34,368 bases of DNA from Bordetella parapertussis (GTDB lineage Bacteria; Pseudomonadota; Gammaproteobacteria; Burkholderiales; SG8-41): positions 1 through 34,368 of the forward strand of contig CAMDRT010000047.1 in assembly GCA_945906815.1 (NCBI GenBank). Reading direction: 5' to 3'. Below the pieces are notes generated by a model. The model saw only the letters and a list, made by a program, of their open reading frames with translations, ran no database searches and was not told the origin of the DNA. Positions 22,745 to 30,372 of the stretch are shown here, in pieces (positions within the stretch are counted from its first letter, which is position 1; the number at the start of each line of letters is the position of its first letter). Both the position numbers and the translations under genes were made by a program.

Positions 22745-23875
22745 TTAGTCGGCAGGCTCCAGCCGTGCCAGCACGCCATTCGGCGCATCGGTTAGCAGGT
22801 AAATAAAGCCATCCGGCCCTTGCCGCACATCGCGGATGCGGCCCAACGCATTTTTCAGCATGCGTTCTTCGTGCACGACTTTTTCGCCGTCGAGTTTCAG
22901 GCGCACCAGCATTTCATCCTTCAACGCGCCCACAAATAAGTCGCCGCGCCAGCGTGCAAATTTGTGGGCGGTATAAAAGGCCATACCCGATGGCGCGATC
23001 GAGGGCACCCAGCGGTGCAGCGGCTGCGCCAGGCCGTCTTTTGCCGTGCCCTCGCCAATTTTGGTGCCGGTGCCATAGTGCGCGCCGTAAGTGATCACCG
23101 GCCAGCCGTAGTTGACGCCGGCGCGTATCACATTGATTTCGTCGCCGCCCTGCGGGCCGTGTTCGTGTGTCCACAGCATGCCGGTTTGCGGATGCAGTGC
23201 CGCCCCCTGCATATTGCGATTGCCCAGAGTGAATTTCTCCGCACGCCAGCCGGGCCGGCCCGCGAATGGATTGTCTTTGGGCACGCGGCCATCGTCGTGC
23301 AGGCGTATTACCGAGCCATTGTGGTCGCCGGGATGTTGCGCGCGCTCCATTTCGCCGCGGTCACCCAGGGTGAGGTAAAGATAACCCTCGCGGTCGAACA
23401 CAATGCGCGAGCCGAAGTGATAGCCGGTGCGCAGTTTGGGTTCCATGTGAAAAATGACCTGCACGTTTTCCAACTGTTTTCCACGTAACACGCCGCGCGC
23501 CAACGCGGTGCCTATGCCATTGCGATCACCGGCTGAATACGACAAATAAAGCACATGGTTTGCGGAGAATTGCGGATGCAGCGCCACCTCCATCAACCCG
23601 CCCTGGCCGACCGCCGCAACCGCGGGAACGCCGCCGACAGGCTGTGGATCGAGTATAAAATCCTTGCCGATGATGCGCAGGCGCCCTGCACGCTCCGTGA
23701 CCAGCATCCGACCATCGGGCAGGAACGCGAGCGACCACGGGTGATGTAAACCCTCGGTCAGGGTGACGGTGCGAAATTTGTGTTCCTGCGACGCGTGTGT
23801 TTGCGCCCACGCGCCTGAGGCGGCGAGCAGAAGACTAGCGACAGCGCCGATCAGCCAGCTACGAAGTGTTCTCAT
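22745..23875 (-). CDS. PQQ-dependent sugar dehydrogenase (YliI/Asd-type), periplasmic
   Basis: The 376-residue protein has a Sec signal (MRTLRSWLIGAVASLLLAASGAWA). It belongs to the soluble glucose/sorbosone dehydrogenase family, a six-bladed propeller: EGLHHPWSLAFLPDGRMLVTER, VGQGGLMEVALHPQF, GYHFGSRIVFDREGYLYLTLGDRG, GNRNMQGAALHPQTG, EHGPQGGDEIN and NYGWPVITYG are all diagnostic. It oxidises aldose sugars in the periplasm with pyrroloquinoline quinone. No PQQ biosynthesis genes are in the window, so the cofactor must come from elsewhere. It starts 30 bases after the VWA gene stop, so it may share that transcript. Confidence 0.9.
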   Translation of the reverse strand: MRTLRSWLIGAVASLLLAASGAWAQTHASQEHKFRTVTLTEGLHHPWSLAFLPDGRMLVTERAGRLRIIGKDFILDPQPVGGVPAVAAVGQGGLMEVALHPQFSANHVLYLSYSAGDRNGIGTALARGVLRGKQLENVQVIFHMEPKLRTGYHFGSRIVFDREGYLYLTLGDRGEMERAQHPGDHNGSVIRLHDDGRVPKDNPFAGRPGWRAEKFTLGNRNMQGAALHPQTGMLWTHEHGPQGGDEINVIRAGVNYGWPVITYGAHYGTGTKIGEGTAKDGLAQPLHRWVPSIAPSGMAFYTAHKFARWRGDLFVGALKDEMLVRLKLDGEKVVHEERMLKNALGRIRDVRQGPDGFIYLLTDAPNGVLARLEPAD

Positions 23876-23905
23876 AAGATTTTGTTTTTAAAGCTATAGT
23901 TGCAG

Positions 23906-25984
23906 TTATCCCGTTGTCAGCCGGCGGTATATTTCCGCCACCTTCAGCGGTAAACGGGAGACGTCCTCGACCAGCGTCCAGTTCACCGCACCATACATAT
24001 GCGGTAGATAGTCGCGCGCTTGATCATCTATCGTAATGCAAAATGGTTTAATCCCCGCGCGCTGTGCTTCGAGCAGCGCCTGGCGCGTGTCTTCGATGCC
24101 GTATGCGCCGCGATAGTTGTCGCTATAGTCGTCAGGCTTGCCGTCGGAGAGCGTGATCAACAATTTGGTGCGCGCATCGATGCTATCCAGCAGTGCGCTG
24201 AGATGGCGAATCGCCACGCCCATGCGCGTGTAGTTCCGCGGCGCAACACCTGCGATGCGTTGCTGCACCAATGTCGAGTACGGTTCGTCGAAACGCTTCA
24301 CGCGAAAAATCTCGCAACGCTTGCGCGTGATGCCCGAAAAGCCGTAAATCGCGTAACGGTCCCCCAGTACTTCGAGCGCTGCACTCAGCAACACCAGGGC
24401 TTCGCGCGCAGCGTCGTTGATCCAGCCTTTGGTCGAGCCGCTCATATCGACCATGAACATCACCGCCAGATTGCGCTCGGTTTTACGGCGTTTGGTGTAC
24501 AGCCGCTCGCTGAGTTCGTAGCCGCATTGCCTATCGGCATAAGCGGCGATCACGGCATCGAGGTCGATAGTGTCGCCGTGTGTCATGCGCTTTAGCAGAC
24601 GGTCATCACCGCGCAGCATTTCGAAACTGCGTTTGAGGTGTGCCACTTGCGGTGCGTATTTTTTCAGGGTGGCGTTGACAAAATCAGCGTCGCCCGCGGG
24701 CACATCCTGCTCGCGCAGCACGCACCAGTTCTTGCGGTAGTGGCGGCACTGGTAATCCCATTCGTTGTAATAGAGCGCGTTGTCTTCGGCGCGCAGGGTT
24801 GCGGCTTCATCGGTGTGTGCTGGGATTGCATCGGTGCCTGCCGCTGTGAGGTAGTCGCCGGGGATATCGCCTAAATCCTGCACGATGGACTCGAGCAGAT
24901 GGCGTATGGGGCCGGGCGGCGCGAGGGGTTCACCGCCAAAATACAGTGTGCATTCGTGCTCGCCGTCGGCATGGGTGTTGATCGAGGCCGTGAATGGGGC
25001 TGTCGCATCAGCGGCGCGCCCGTGCGCGCCAGGGTTGCTGCTGCTCTGCTCATCCCGCAGCGCGGCGAGGGCCGCTTGCAGCGCGGTTTTTTCACGTGCA
25101 AGACGCGTGGCGCGCAGGGCGGCGGCTTGCGCCGGGCGCAACACGCCCATCCACGCAGGGCGTGGCGGCTCGTCGCTGAGTGGCAGTGTGTTTAACAGGG
25201 CAATGCTGTCTTCCACGGTTGCGCTGGGCAGGTGTAGCCGCGCGTAGTGCGTGGCGCTATCGATGCTGCTGCCGCGTAGTGGCGCGAGGTCGCGCGCGAG
25301 TCCTGGTAATGCGCGCGCGATGTGTGCTTCCAGCCGCACGCACTCCAGGTAATTCAGCCATGCCAGCGCGCGCGCGGGATCGGCGTGGTGCTGCGCCGCA
25401 GCGTCGAGATCAGCGTTAAAGGTGCCGTAGCGGTTTTGCGCCCACAGCAGCGTGCTGATCATTTTGTAGATGAGAAAATTTTGTGCGCGATTCGCGCCTG
25501 CCGCCATGCGCAGTGGCAGGTAGAGCGTTTCGGTATCGGTCCATGCGAGCGCTGCGGCGTCAATTTTCATGCGCCGTCCGGACAGCGCGCTCACGTAAAG
25601 CGCCAGCACGGGCGCAACTTCTGCATAATCCACTGCGGCTTTGGCGTCGGCGCGTGTGGCAAAAGTAGAAAAGTTTTTGCATACCGCGGTGCCCTGATAC
25701 AGGCCTACGCGATCATAGGTGTCCAGCGCATGAATGACCCACGTTTGCGCGGCATCGTCGTCCAGGATAGTCAGCGCGGCAGGCGCCGCCGCGGCAAATT
25801 GATAGGCCAATTCGTAATTGCTGCGGGCGATGACTACCACCCAGCGCAGCGTGAAATCCTGCTGTGGGCGCGTGGCTGCAGCGAGTCCTGCCGCAAGCGG
25901 CGTCGCCGTGCGGCGTGATGACAACACCGGGTTCAGCAGCGCGTCGAGTTGGTCGTCAAGCTCGGCTACGGTCAGCGCTGTCAC
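23906..25984 (-). CDS. CbbO/NorD-type VWA-domain protein
   Basis: The protein has 692 residues and starts at GTG (25984). The N-terminal ~500 residues are helical, poorly conserved and rich in Ala and Arg. The C-terminal part is a von Willebrand A domain from about residue 505: MFMVDMSGSTKGW gives the MIDAS motif DMSGS (513-517), followed by the Thr of PRNYTRMG and the Asp of LSDGKPDDYSD. This matches the CbbO and NorD proteins that work with a CbbQ/NorQ AAA+ ring to remodel a metalloenzyme or rubisco. The partner ATPase is encoded 118 bases upstream. Neither rubisco nor nitric-oxide-reductase structural genes are present, so the client is unknown. I cannot separate CbbO from NorD by sequence alone. 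Confidence 0.8.
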   Translation of the reverse strand: MTALTVAELDDQLDALLNPVLSSRRTATPLAAGLAAATRPQQDFTLRWVVVIARSNYELAYQFAAAAPAALTILDDDAAQTWVIHALDTYDRVGLYQGTAVCKNFSTFATRADAKAAVDYAEVAPVLALYVSALSGRRMKIDAAALAWTDTETLYLPLRMAAGANRAQNFLIYKMISTLLWAQNRYGTFNADLDAAAQHHADPARALAWLNYLECVRLEAHIARALPGLARDLAPLRGSSIDSATHYARLHLPSATVEDSIALLNTLPLSDEPPRPAWMGVLRPAQAAALRATRLAREKTALQAALAALRDEQSSSNPGAHGRAADATAPFTASINTHADGEHECTLYFGGEPLAPPGPIRHLLESIVQDLGDIPGDYLTAAGTDAIPAHTDEAATLRAEDNALYYNEWDYQCRHYRKNWCVLREQDVPAGDADFVNATLKKYAPQVAHLKRSFEMLRGDDRLLKRMTHGDTIDLDAVIAAYADRQCGYELSERLYTKRRKTERNLAVMFMVDMSGSTKGWINDAAREALVLLSAALEVLGDRYAIYGFSGITRKRCEIFRVKRFDEPYSTLVQQRIAGVAPRNYTRMGVAIRHLSALLDSIDARTKLLITLSDGKPDDYSDNYRGAYGIEDTRQALLEAQRAGIKPFCITIDDQARDYLPHMYGAVNWTLVEDVSRLPLKVAEIYRRLTTG

Positions 25985-26011
25985 GATGGCTTAAGAACTG
26001 CTTTTTTTCCG

Positions 26012-26090
26012 CAGATGAACACAGATAAACCCAAGCGCTTTGCATTGGAGGCGTGCAGTAATCCGTGTTCATCTGTGAAATCTGTGGCGA
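26012..26090. repeat. Dispersed inverted repeat with CAGATGAACACAGAT arms
   Basis: The arm CAGATGAACACAGAT (26012-26026) is matched in inverse at 26061-26075 with 14 of 15 bases, then extended by the related words TGTGAAATCTGTGG. This resembles a widespread intergenic repeat ('cacagatttcacagatgaacacgga') seen in many bacterial genomes. It occupies the gap between the ATPase and VWA genes and could form a stem in their transcript. Confidence 0.65.
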
Positions 26091-26102
26091 AAGATGTTTG
26101 CC

Positions 26103-26945
26103 TCAAAATATCGACGAAGCCAATTCGTCAAGCGCCCGCAAGGTTTCCGCGTCATCGGTGAGCGCTTCGGCGATAGCGCTGTGGCAGGCGCTGCGCGGCG
26201 CAATGCCGCGTTGCATCAGTTTCGCGGCATGCACCAGCAAGCGTGTGGATGCGCCTTCGTCTAGACCGTTGCCCTTGAGGTTGCGTGTCAGGTACGCGAG
26301 TTTGAGGAGCTTGTCCGTAAGGGCGGCGTCCAGCGCGGATTCGGTGATGACGATTTTGGCTTCCAGCGCTTCGCAGGGATACGCAAACTCGATGGCGACA
26401 AAGCGCTGGCGCGTGCTCTGCTTGAGTTCTTTCAGCACGCTCTGGTAGCCGGGGTTGTATGACATCGCCAGCACGAACGTTTTTGGCGCGCGCAGCAATT
26501 CGCCGTGTTTTTCAAGGGGCAATATGCGCCGGTCGTCGGCCAGCGGGTGTATGACCACGGTGGTGTCTTTGCGCGCTTCGACCACTTCGTCGAGATAACA
26601 AATGCCGCCGACGCGCACGGCGTGCGCCAGCGGCCCGTCCACCCACACGGTTTCGTTGTTGGTGATGAGATAACGTCCGACCAGATCGCTGGCGGTCAGA
26701 TCATCGTGACACGATACCGTGATCAACGGGCGCTGTAATTTCCACGCCATATATTCCATGAAGCGTGTTTTTCCGCAGCCGGTGGGGCCTTTGAGCAGCA
26801 CCGGTATCTGGCTTGCAGTGGCGGCTTCAAACAGTGCGATTTCGTCACCGGTCGCTTCGTAATAGGGCTCGTGCTCGATCAAGCGCGCTTCGGGTTGCAC
26901 GGCTAGCGCGCTTGAGGTGGTCACTGTGCGCAGTGGTTTAGGCAT
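26103..26945 (-). CDS. CbbQ/NirQ/NorQ-family MoxR AAA+ ATPase
   Basis: The 280-residue protein has Walker A GPTGCGKT (53-60), Walker B ICYLDE (115-120), and family strings EPYYEATGDEIALFEAA, ITVSCHDDLTASDLVGRYL, VIHPLADDRRILPLEK and MSYNPGYQSVLKELKQSTRQRFVAIEF. These give a clear CbbQ/NorQ assignment within the MoxR group. Such ATPases form hexamers and, with a VWA partner, activate rubisco (CbbQO) or insert iron into nitric oxide reductase (NorQD). Here the VWA partner follows after 118 bases. The upstream 50 bases are very AT-rich (aaaatataaataaataca) and probably hold the promoter. Confidence 0.9.
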   Translation of the reverse strand: MPKPLRTVTTSSALAVQPEARLIEHEPYYEATGDEIALFEAATASQIPVLLKGPTGCGKTRFMEYMAWKLQRPLITVSCHDDLTASDLVGRYLITNNETVWVDGPLAHAVRVGGICYLDEVVEARKDTTVVIHPLADDRRILPLEKHGELLRAPKTFVLAMSYNPGYQSVLKELKQSTRQRFVAIEFAYPCEALEAKIVITESALDAALTDKLLKLAYLTRNLKGNGLDEGASTRLLVHAAKLMQRGIAPRSACHSAIAEALTDDAETLRALDELASSIF

Positions 26946-27440
26946 AAAAATATAAATAAATACAATAAGTTATAAGTATTTTAGGCTGCGCATAAAATCA
27001 CCGATGGTGGCGTTGAGTCACGCGGGTTTTTCCACCTGTGTAGCAGCGAGTACAACAGGTTGGGCGCGCTGCCGGTGTGCTGGCGCTCGACGCATCGCCA
27101 TGGCTATCTGTGCAGGACATGGGCGCCATGTTACGTGATTCGCGGGCCAGGACGCTTGTGCTGCGCTTGTTGCTGCATTTTTTGAACAGCGCAAAACGTG
27201 CTGTTGCCTCCTGTCCAGTGTGCGAGCATAACTGGCGACTATGACTAAATTTTTGATTCATAAGTAGTTTTTCGTAGGAATGCTTATTTGGGCGTTTAAT
27301 TGGTGTATTTTCTATGGGCCACTTTATGGACCTGGTGGCGAGAGCGGGTAGTTTTAGGGCAAAATAGTCAGGAATAGTGCTAACATGAATTGTTTATTAA
27401 TCAACAACTAACACCGCTTCGGTGGAAAAAGAACGTCAAC
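26946..27440. other. Intergenic region between the CbbQ-like gene and the RND operon
   Basis: These 495 bases separate divergent transcription units. On the plus strand a 66-codon stretch without stops (27044-27241) reads ...LRLLLHFLNSAKRAVASCPVCEHNW, ending with a CPVC pair. Its codon use looks gene-like, but it has no clear start and no family I recognise, so it may be the end of a decayed gene. The part from 27245 to 27440 is AT-rich and should contain the RND operon promoter. It also holds a tiny frame, MNCLLINN (27385-27411), just before the operon. Confidence 0.4.
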
Positions 27441-28925
27441 ATGAGGCATTTCGGAGGATGGAACAGGGCCGCCTGCATGGGTGCCTTGTTGATGGTGGGT
27501 TCGACCAGCGCAAATGCCGAGTGGTGGCAAAGCGTGCTGAGCAAGGATTGGTGGAAAGATCCGTTTGCAGTCGAGATAAAAACGGCTCCGGCACCCAATC
27601 AGCGCTGGAAGCCTGAGCAACCGTTGCCCACGGTGCCTGCGCCCAAGGCGGGCGAGCCGCTAAAATCGGCTGCACCGCTTTCACTGCCTGAACTGACCGA
27701 ATTCGCTTTGGCGAATAATCCGCGTACGCGTCAGGCGTGGTTGGCCGCGCGCGTAGCGGCATCGGCGGTCGGGATTGCCGAGGGCGATGATTTGCCGACT
27801 ATCAGCGGCGGCTGGTCGTTCTTGCGTCAACGCCCGGTATCGGGAACCAGCGGCTTGATATCGCCTTTTATCAATCGTTGGGGACCTTCGATCAGCTTGA
27901 GTTATGGCATTTTTGACTTTGGTCTGGGCGACGCGCGCCTGCAGGCGGCTGAAGGCCGCATGCTTGCGGCCAATCTCGCCCAAAATCGGGTGCTGCAGGA
28001 AGTCATGTTTCAAGTGGAGCAGGCGTACTACCAGTTGATCGGCACGGAGGCGCTGACCCGTGTCAACGAGCAAGCGTTGAAAAATCTTGAAACCTCGCTG
28101 GATGCGGCACGACGCCGTCGTGATTCAGGCGTGGCAACCGTAGCCGATGTCTACCGTTCGGAAACGCAAGTCGCGCAAGCGCGATTGACGCTGACGCGCA
28201 GTCGTGGCGAATTCGAGAAGTCGCGCGGCCAATTGGCTTCGGTGGTGGGACTGCCGGTGAACAGTTCGCTGCGCGTGCAAACTTTGTCGGCACCACCGCA
28301 GCCCGATCAGGCTTTGCAATCCATCAACGGTTATCTTGAAACTGCCAAGCTGGTGCGCCCTGACCTGGTAGCAGCGCAGGCGCAGGTCGAGGCGTTCCGT
28401 GCGTCGGCGCGGGCGGCCTCGAAGGCCGGATTGCCCAGCATCGAGTTTAACGCGGCTATCCAGCATTCACGTTGGGAGCAGCGGGATCTGTTTCGGCCTA
28501 ATACGCAAACGTATCAATCGGGCATCAACGTGCGCATTCCGATTTTTTCAGGATTCAAGGATACCTACGCGCAGCGGCAGGCCGAAATGCAGGCGCAACA
28601 AGCCGAAGCCGCGCGCGACATACTGTACCGGCAATCGCAGTTGGAAGTGTGGCAGGCCTACTATGATTTGCAAACTGTCAGCGGCAGCATTCGCAGTACC
28701 GAATCGCTGGTGAAATCAGCGGAGCAGAGCGCGCAGGCGGTGCTGGCGCGTTATCAGGGCGGTTTCGGCACCATACTTGATCTGATTACGGCGCAGCAGG
28801 ATGAAACCAGCGCCCGCACGCAGCGCGTTCAATCGTATCTGGATTGGTATACGGTGCTTGCGCGTTTGAATCTTGCGGTGGGTGCCAGTGAGGTGATAAC
28901 AACTAAAACAGAGACTAAGCAATGA
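27441..28925 (+). CDS. TolC-family outer-membrane efflux channel
   Basis: The protein has 494 residues from the ATG at 27441, where a signal peptide begins (MRHFGGWNRAACMGALLMVGSTSANA). The frame is open 17 codons further upstream from a TTG. It has the duplicated TolC repeat: LTEFALANNPRTRQAWLAARVAASAVGIAEGDDLPTISGG, later VRPDLVAAQAQVEAFRASARAASKAGLPSIEF, and IFDFG...R and IPIFSGFKDTYAQRQAE at matching places. The N-terminal stretch after the signal is unusually rich in Trp (EWWQSVLSKDWWKDP). It forms the outer-membrane tunnel of the tripartite pump coded by the next two genes. It overlaps the adaptor gene by four bases (ATGA). Confidence 0.9.
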   Translation: MRHFGGWNRAACMGALLMVGSTSANAEWWQSVLSKDWWKDPFAVEIKTAPAPNQRWKPEQPLPTVPAPKAGEPLKSAAPLSLPELTEFALANNPRTRQAWLAARVAASAVGIAEGDDLPTISGGWSFLRQRPVSGTSGLISPFINRWGPSISLSYGIFDFGLGDARLQAAEGRMLAANLAQNRVLQEVMFQVEQAYYQLIGTEALTRVNEQALKNLETSLDAARRRRDSGVATVADVYRSETQVAQARLTLTRSRGEFEKSRGQLASVVGLPVNSSLRVQTLSAPPQPDQALQSINGYLETAKLVRPDLVAAQAQVEAFRASARAASKAGLPSIEFNAAIQHSRWEQRDLFRPNTQTYQSGINVRIPIFSGFKDTYAQRQAEMQAQQAEAARDILYRQSQLEVWQAYYDLQTVSGSIRSTESLVKSAEQSAQAVLARYQGGFGTILDLITAQQDETSARTQRVQSYLDWYTVLARLNLAVGASEVITTKTETKQ

Positions 28926-30346
28926 ATCGATTAATCATGGTGGCGGTGTTTGGCCTGATTGCTGCGGTGGCGGGCGGGGGCTACTGGTACTGGCAAAAAT
29001 CCGCTGGGGAAGCCGCAGATGCCAACAAGGCAGCCAAGACGGTGGTAGCCAAAGACGGTAAGGAAGCTCAGGAAACGAAGGGCGGCAAAGACGCCAAAGG
29101 CAAGGGCAAGGGGCGTGGCGGGCCGGTTGCGGTGCGTACGACTACTGTCAAACGTCAGGCGATGCCGGTGGTGATTGATGCTGTAGGCAGTGTCGAGTCA
29201 GAGCACAGTGTGGCGGTGCGGCCGCAGGTGGGTGGCACGCTGACGGCTGTGATGTTCAAGGAAGGCGACTACGTGCGGCAGGGCCAGGTCTTGTTTCGCA
29301 TAGATTCGCGTCTGATGCAGGTGTCGGTGGCACAAACGCAGGCGGCAGTTACGCGCGATGAGGCGCAGCTTGCCCAGGCGCGCGCGCAGGAGCAACGCTT
29401 GCGTCCGCTGGCGGACAAGGAGTACATCACGCGCCAGGAGTATGACGTGGCTGCGACGCAGGTGAAGTCGCTCGAAGCCACTGTGACTGCCAACAAATCC
29501 GTGGTGGAGGCGGCAAAATTACAGCTGTCGTATTCGGAAATCACCTCGCCGATTTCGGGACGCACCGGTGGCCTGAGTGTGAAGGCCGGCAATCTGGTGG
29601 CGGGTGGAGTGGGTGGCGCGCCGTTGGTGTTGATTAACAGCACCAAGCCGATACTGGTGGCATTGAGTGTGCCGCAGCGCAATCTTGACGACATCAGAAA
29701 AATTGGCGGCGGCAAGCAGCAGCTTAAAGTCGACGTCACGCCGAGCGGTGGCAGTGGCGTCGCGGCCACCGGCACGCTGGTCTTTATAGACAACGCAGTG
29801 AATCCGTCCACCGGCACGATATTGGTCAAAGCGCGCATCAAGAACGACAAAGAAGAGTTGTGGCCGGGGCAATTTGTGTCGGCGAAAATTATTCTGAGCA
29901 TCGAAGCCGATGCTGTCACACTGCCTGAGGCCGCAGTGCAACCGGGGCAGGACGGACCCTTCGTGTTCGTGGTCAAGGAGGGTCGCGCGCGGGCGCAAAA
30001 CGTCACGGTGGATCGCCAGCTTGGGCAACAAGTGGTGATTAGCAAAGGCTTGCAGGGTGACGAGCAGGTGGTGATTGAGGTGCCGCCGACACTGACCAAT
30101 GGCTCACAGGTAACCTTGGCTGGCGAGGGTGGTTCCAAAGGCGGTAAAGGCGGCAAAGGCGGTAAAACCAAGGCGGCCGATGGAGAGGCAGCCAAGTCGC
30201 CTACAGAAGGTAAGGTGGCAAGCAAGTCCGAAGGTGATAAAGCCGAAGGCGCTACGAAGGCTGGCGCAGACGGACAGCCCGCTAAGCCCACCGAGGGCGG
30301 CAAGGGCAAAAAGGGCGACAAGAAGGCAGACGCAGTCACGAATTAG
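28922..30346 (+). CDS. RND efflux periplasmic adaptor (membrane fusion protein) with Lys/Gly-rich tails
   Basis: The 474-residue protein begins with an N-terminal membrane anchor (MNRLIMVAVFGLIAAVAGGGYWYW) and no lipobox. The adaptor core runs from about 68 to 395: VAVRPQVGGTLTAVMFKEGDYVRQGQVLFRID (lipoyl half), an alpha-helical hairpin (about 110-165), YSEITSPISGRTG, and beta-barrel blocks such as NPSTGTILVKARIKN and LWPGQFVSAKI. The core is flanked by two low-complexity charged stretches: residues 36-66 (Lys/Gly-rich, ends KGKGKGRGG) and 401-474 (GGSKGGKGGKGGK followed by Ala/Lys/Glu/Gly). Normal MdtA-like adaptors end near residue 400, so the second is an extra tail. It links the TolC channel to the pump. 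Confidence 0.9.
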   Translation: MNRLIMVAVFGLIAAVAGGGYWYWQKSAGEAADANKAAKTVVAKDGKEAQETKGGKDAKGKGKGRGGPVAVRTTTVKRQAMPVVIDAVGSVESEHSVAVRPQVGGTLTAVMFKEGDYVRQGQVLFRIDSRLMQVSVAQTQAAVTRDEAQLAQARAQEQRLRPLADKEYITRQEYDVAATQVKSLEATVTANKSVVEAAKLQLSYSEITSPISGRTGGLSVKAGNLVAGGVGGAPLVLINSTKPILVALSVPQRNLDDIRKIGGGKQQLKVDVTPSGGSGVAATGTLVFIDNAVNPSTGTILVKARIKNDKEELWPGQFVSAKIILSIEADAVTLPEAAVQPGQDGPFVFVVKEGRARAQNVTVDRQLGQQVVISKGLQGDEQVVIEVPPTLTNGSQVTLAGEGGSKGGKGGKGGKTKAADGEAAKSPTEGKVASKSEGDKAEGATKAGADGQPAKPTEGGKGKKGDKKADAVTN

Positions 30347-30372
30347 CAGGTCTTATAAGTAGGAGCCGGAGC

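Noticed and set aside
27385..27411. Eight-codon leader peptide MNCLLINN before the RND operon
   Set aside because: It has no ribosome-binding site, no paired attenuator structure and no run of a regulatory codon, so it is probably chance.
29269..30339. 356-codon antisense frame across the RND adaptor
   Set aside because: The adaptor is well supported on the plus strand; the antisense frame is Ser/Thr/Pro-rich because of the Lys/Gly-coding repeats.
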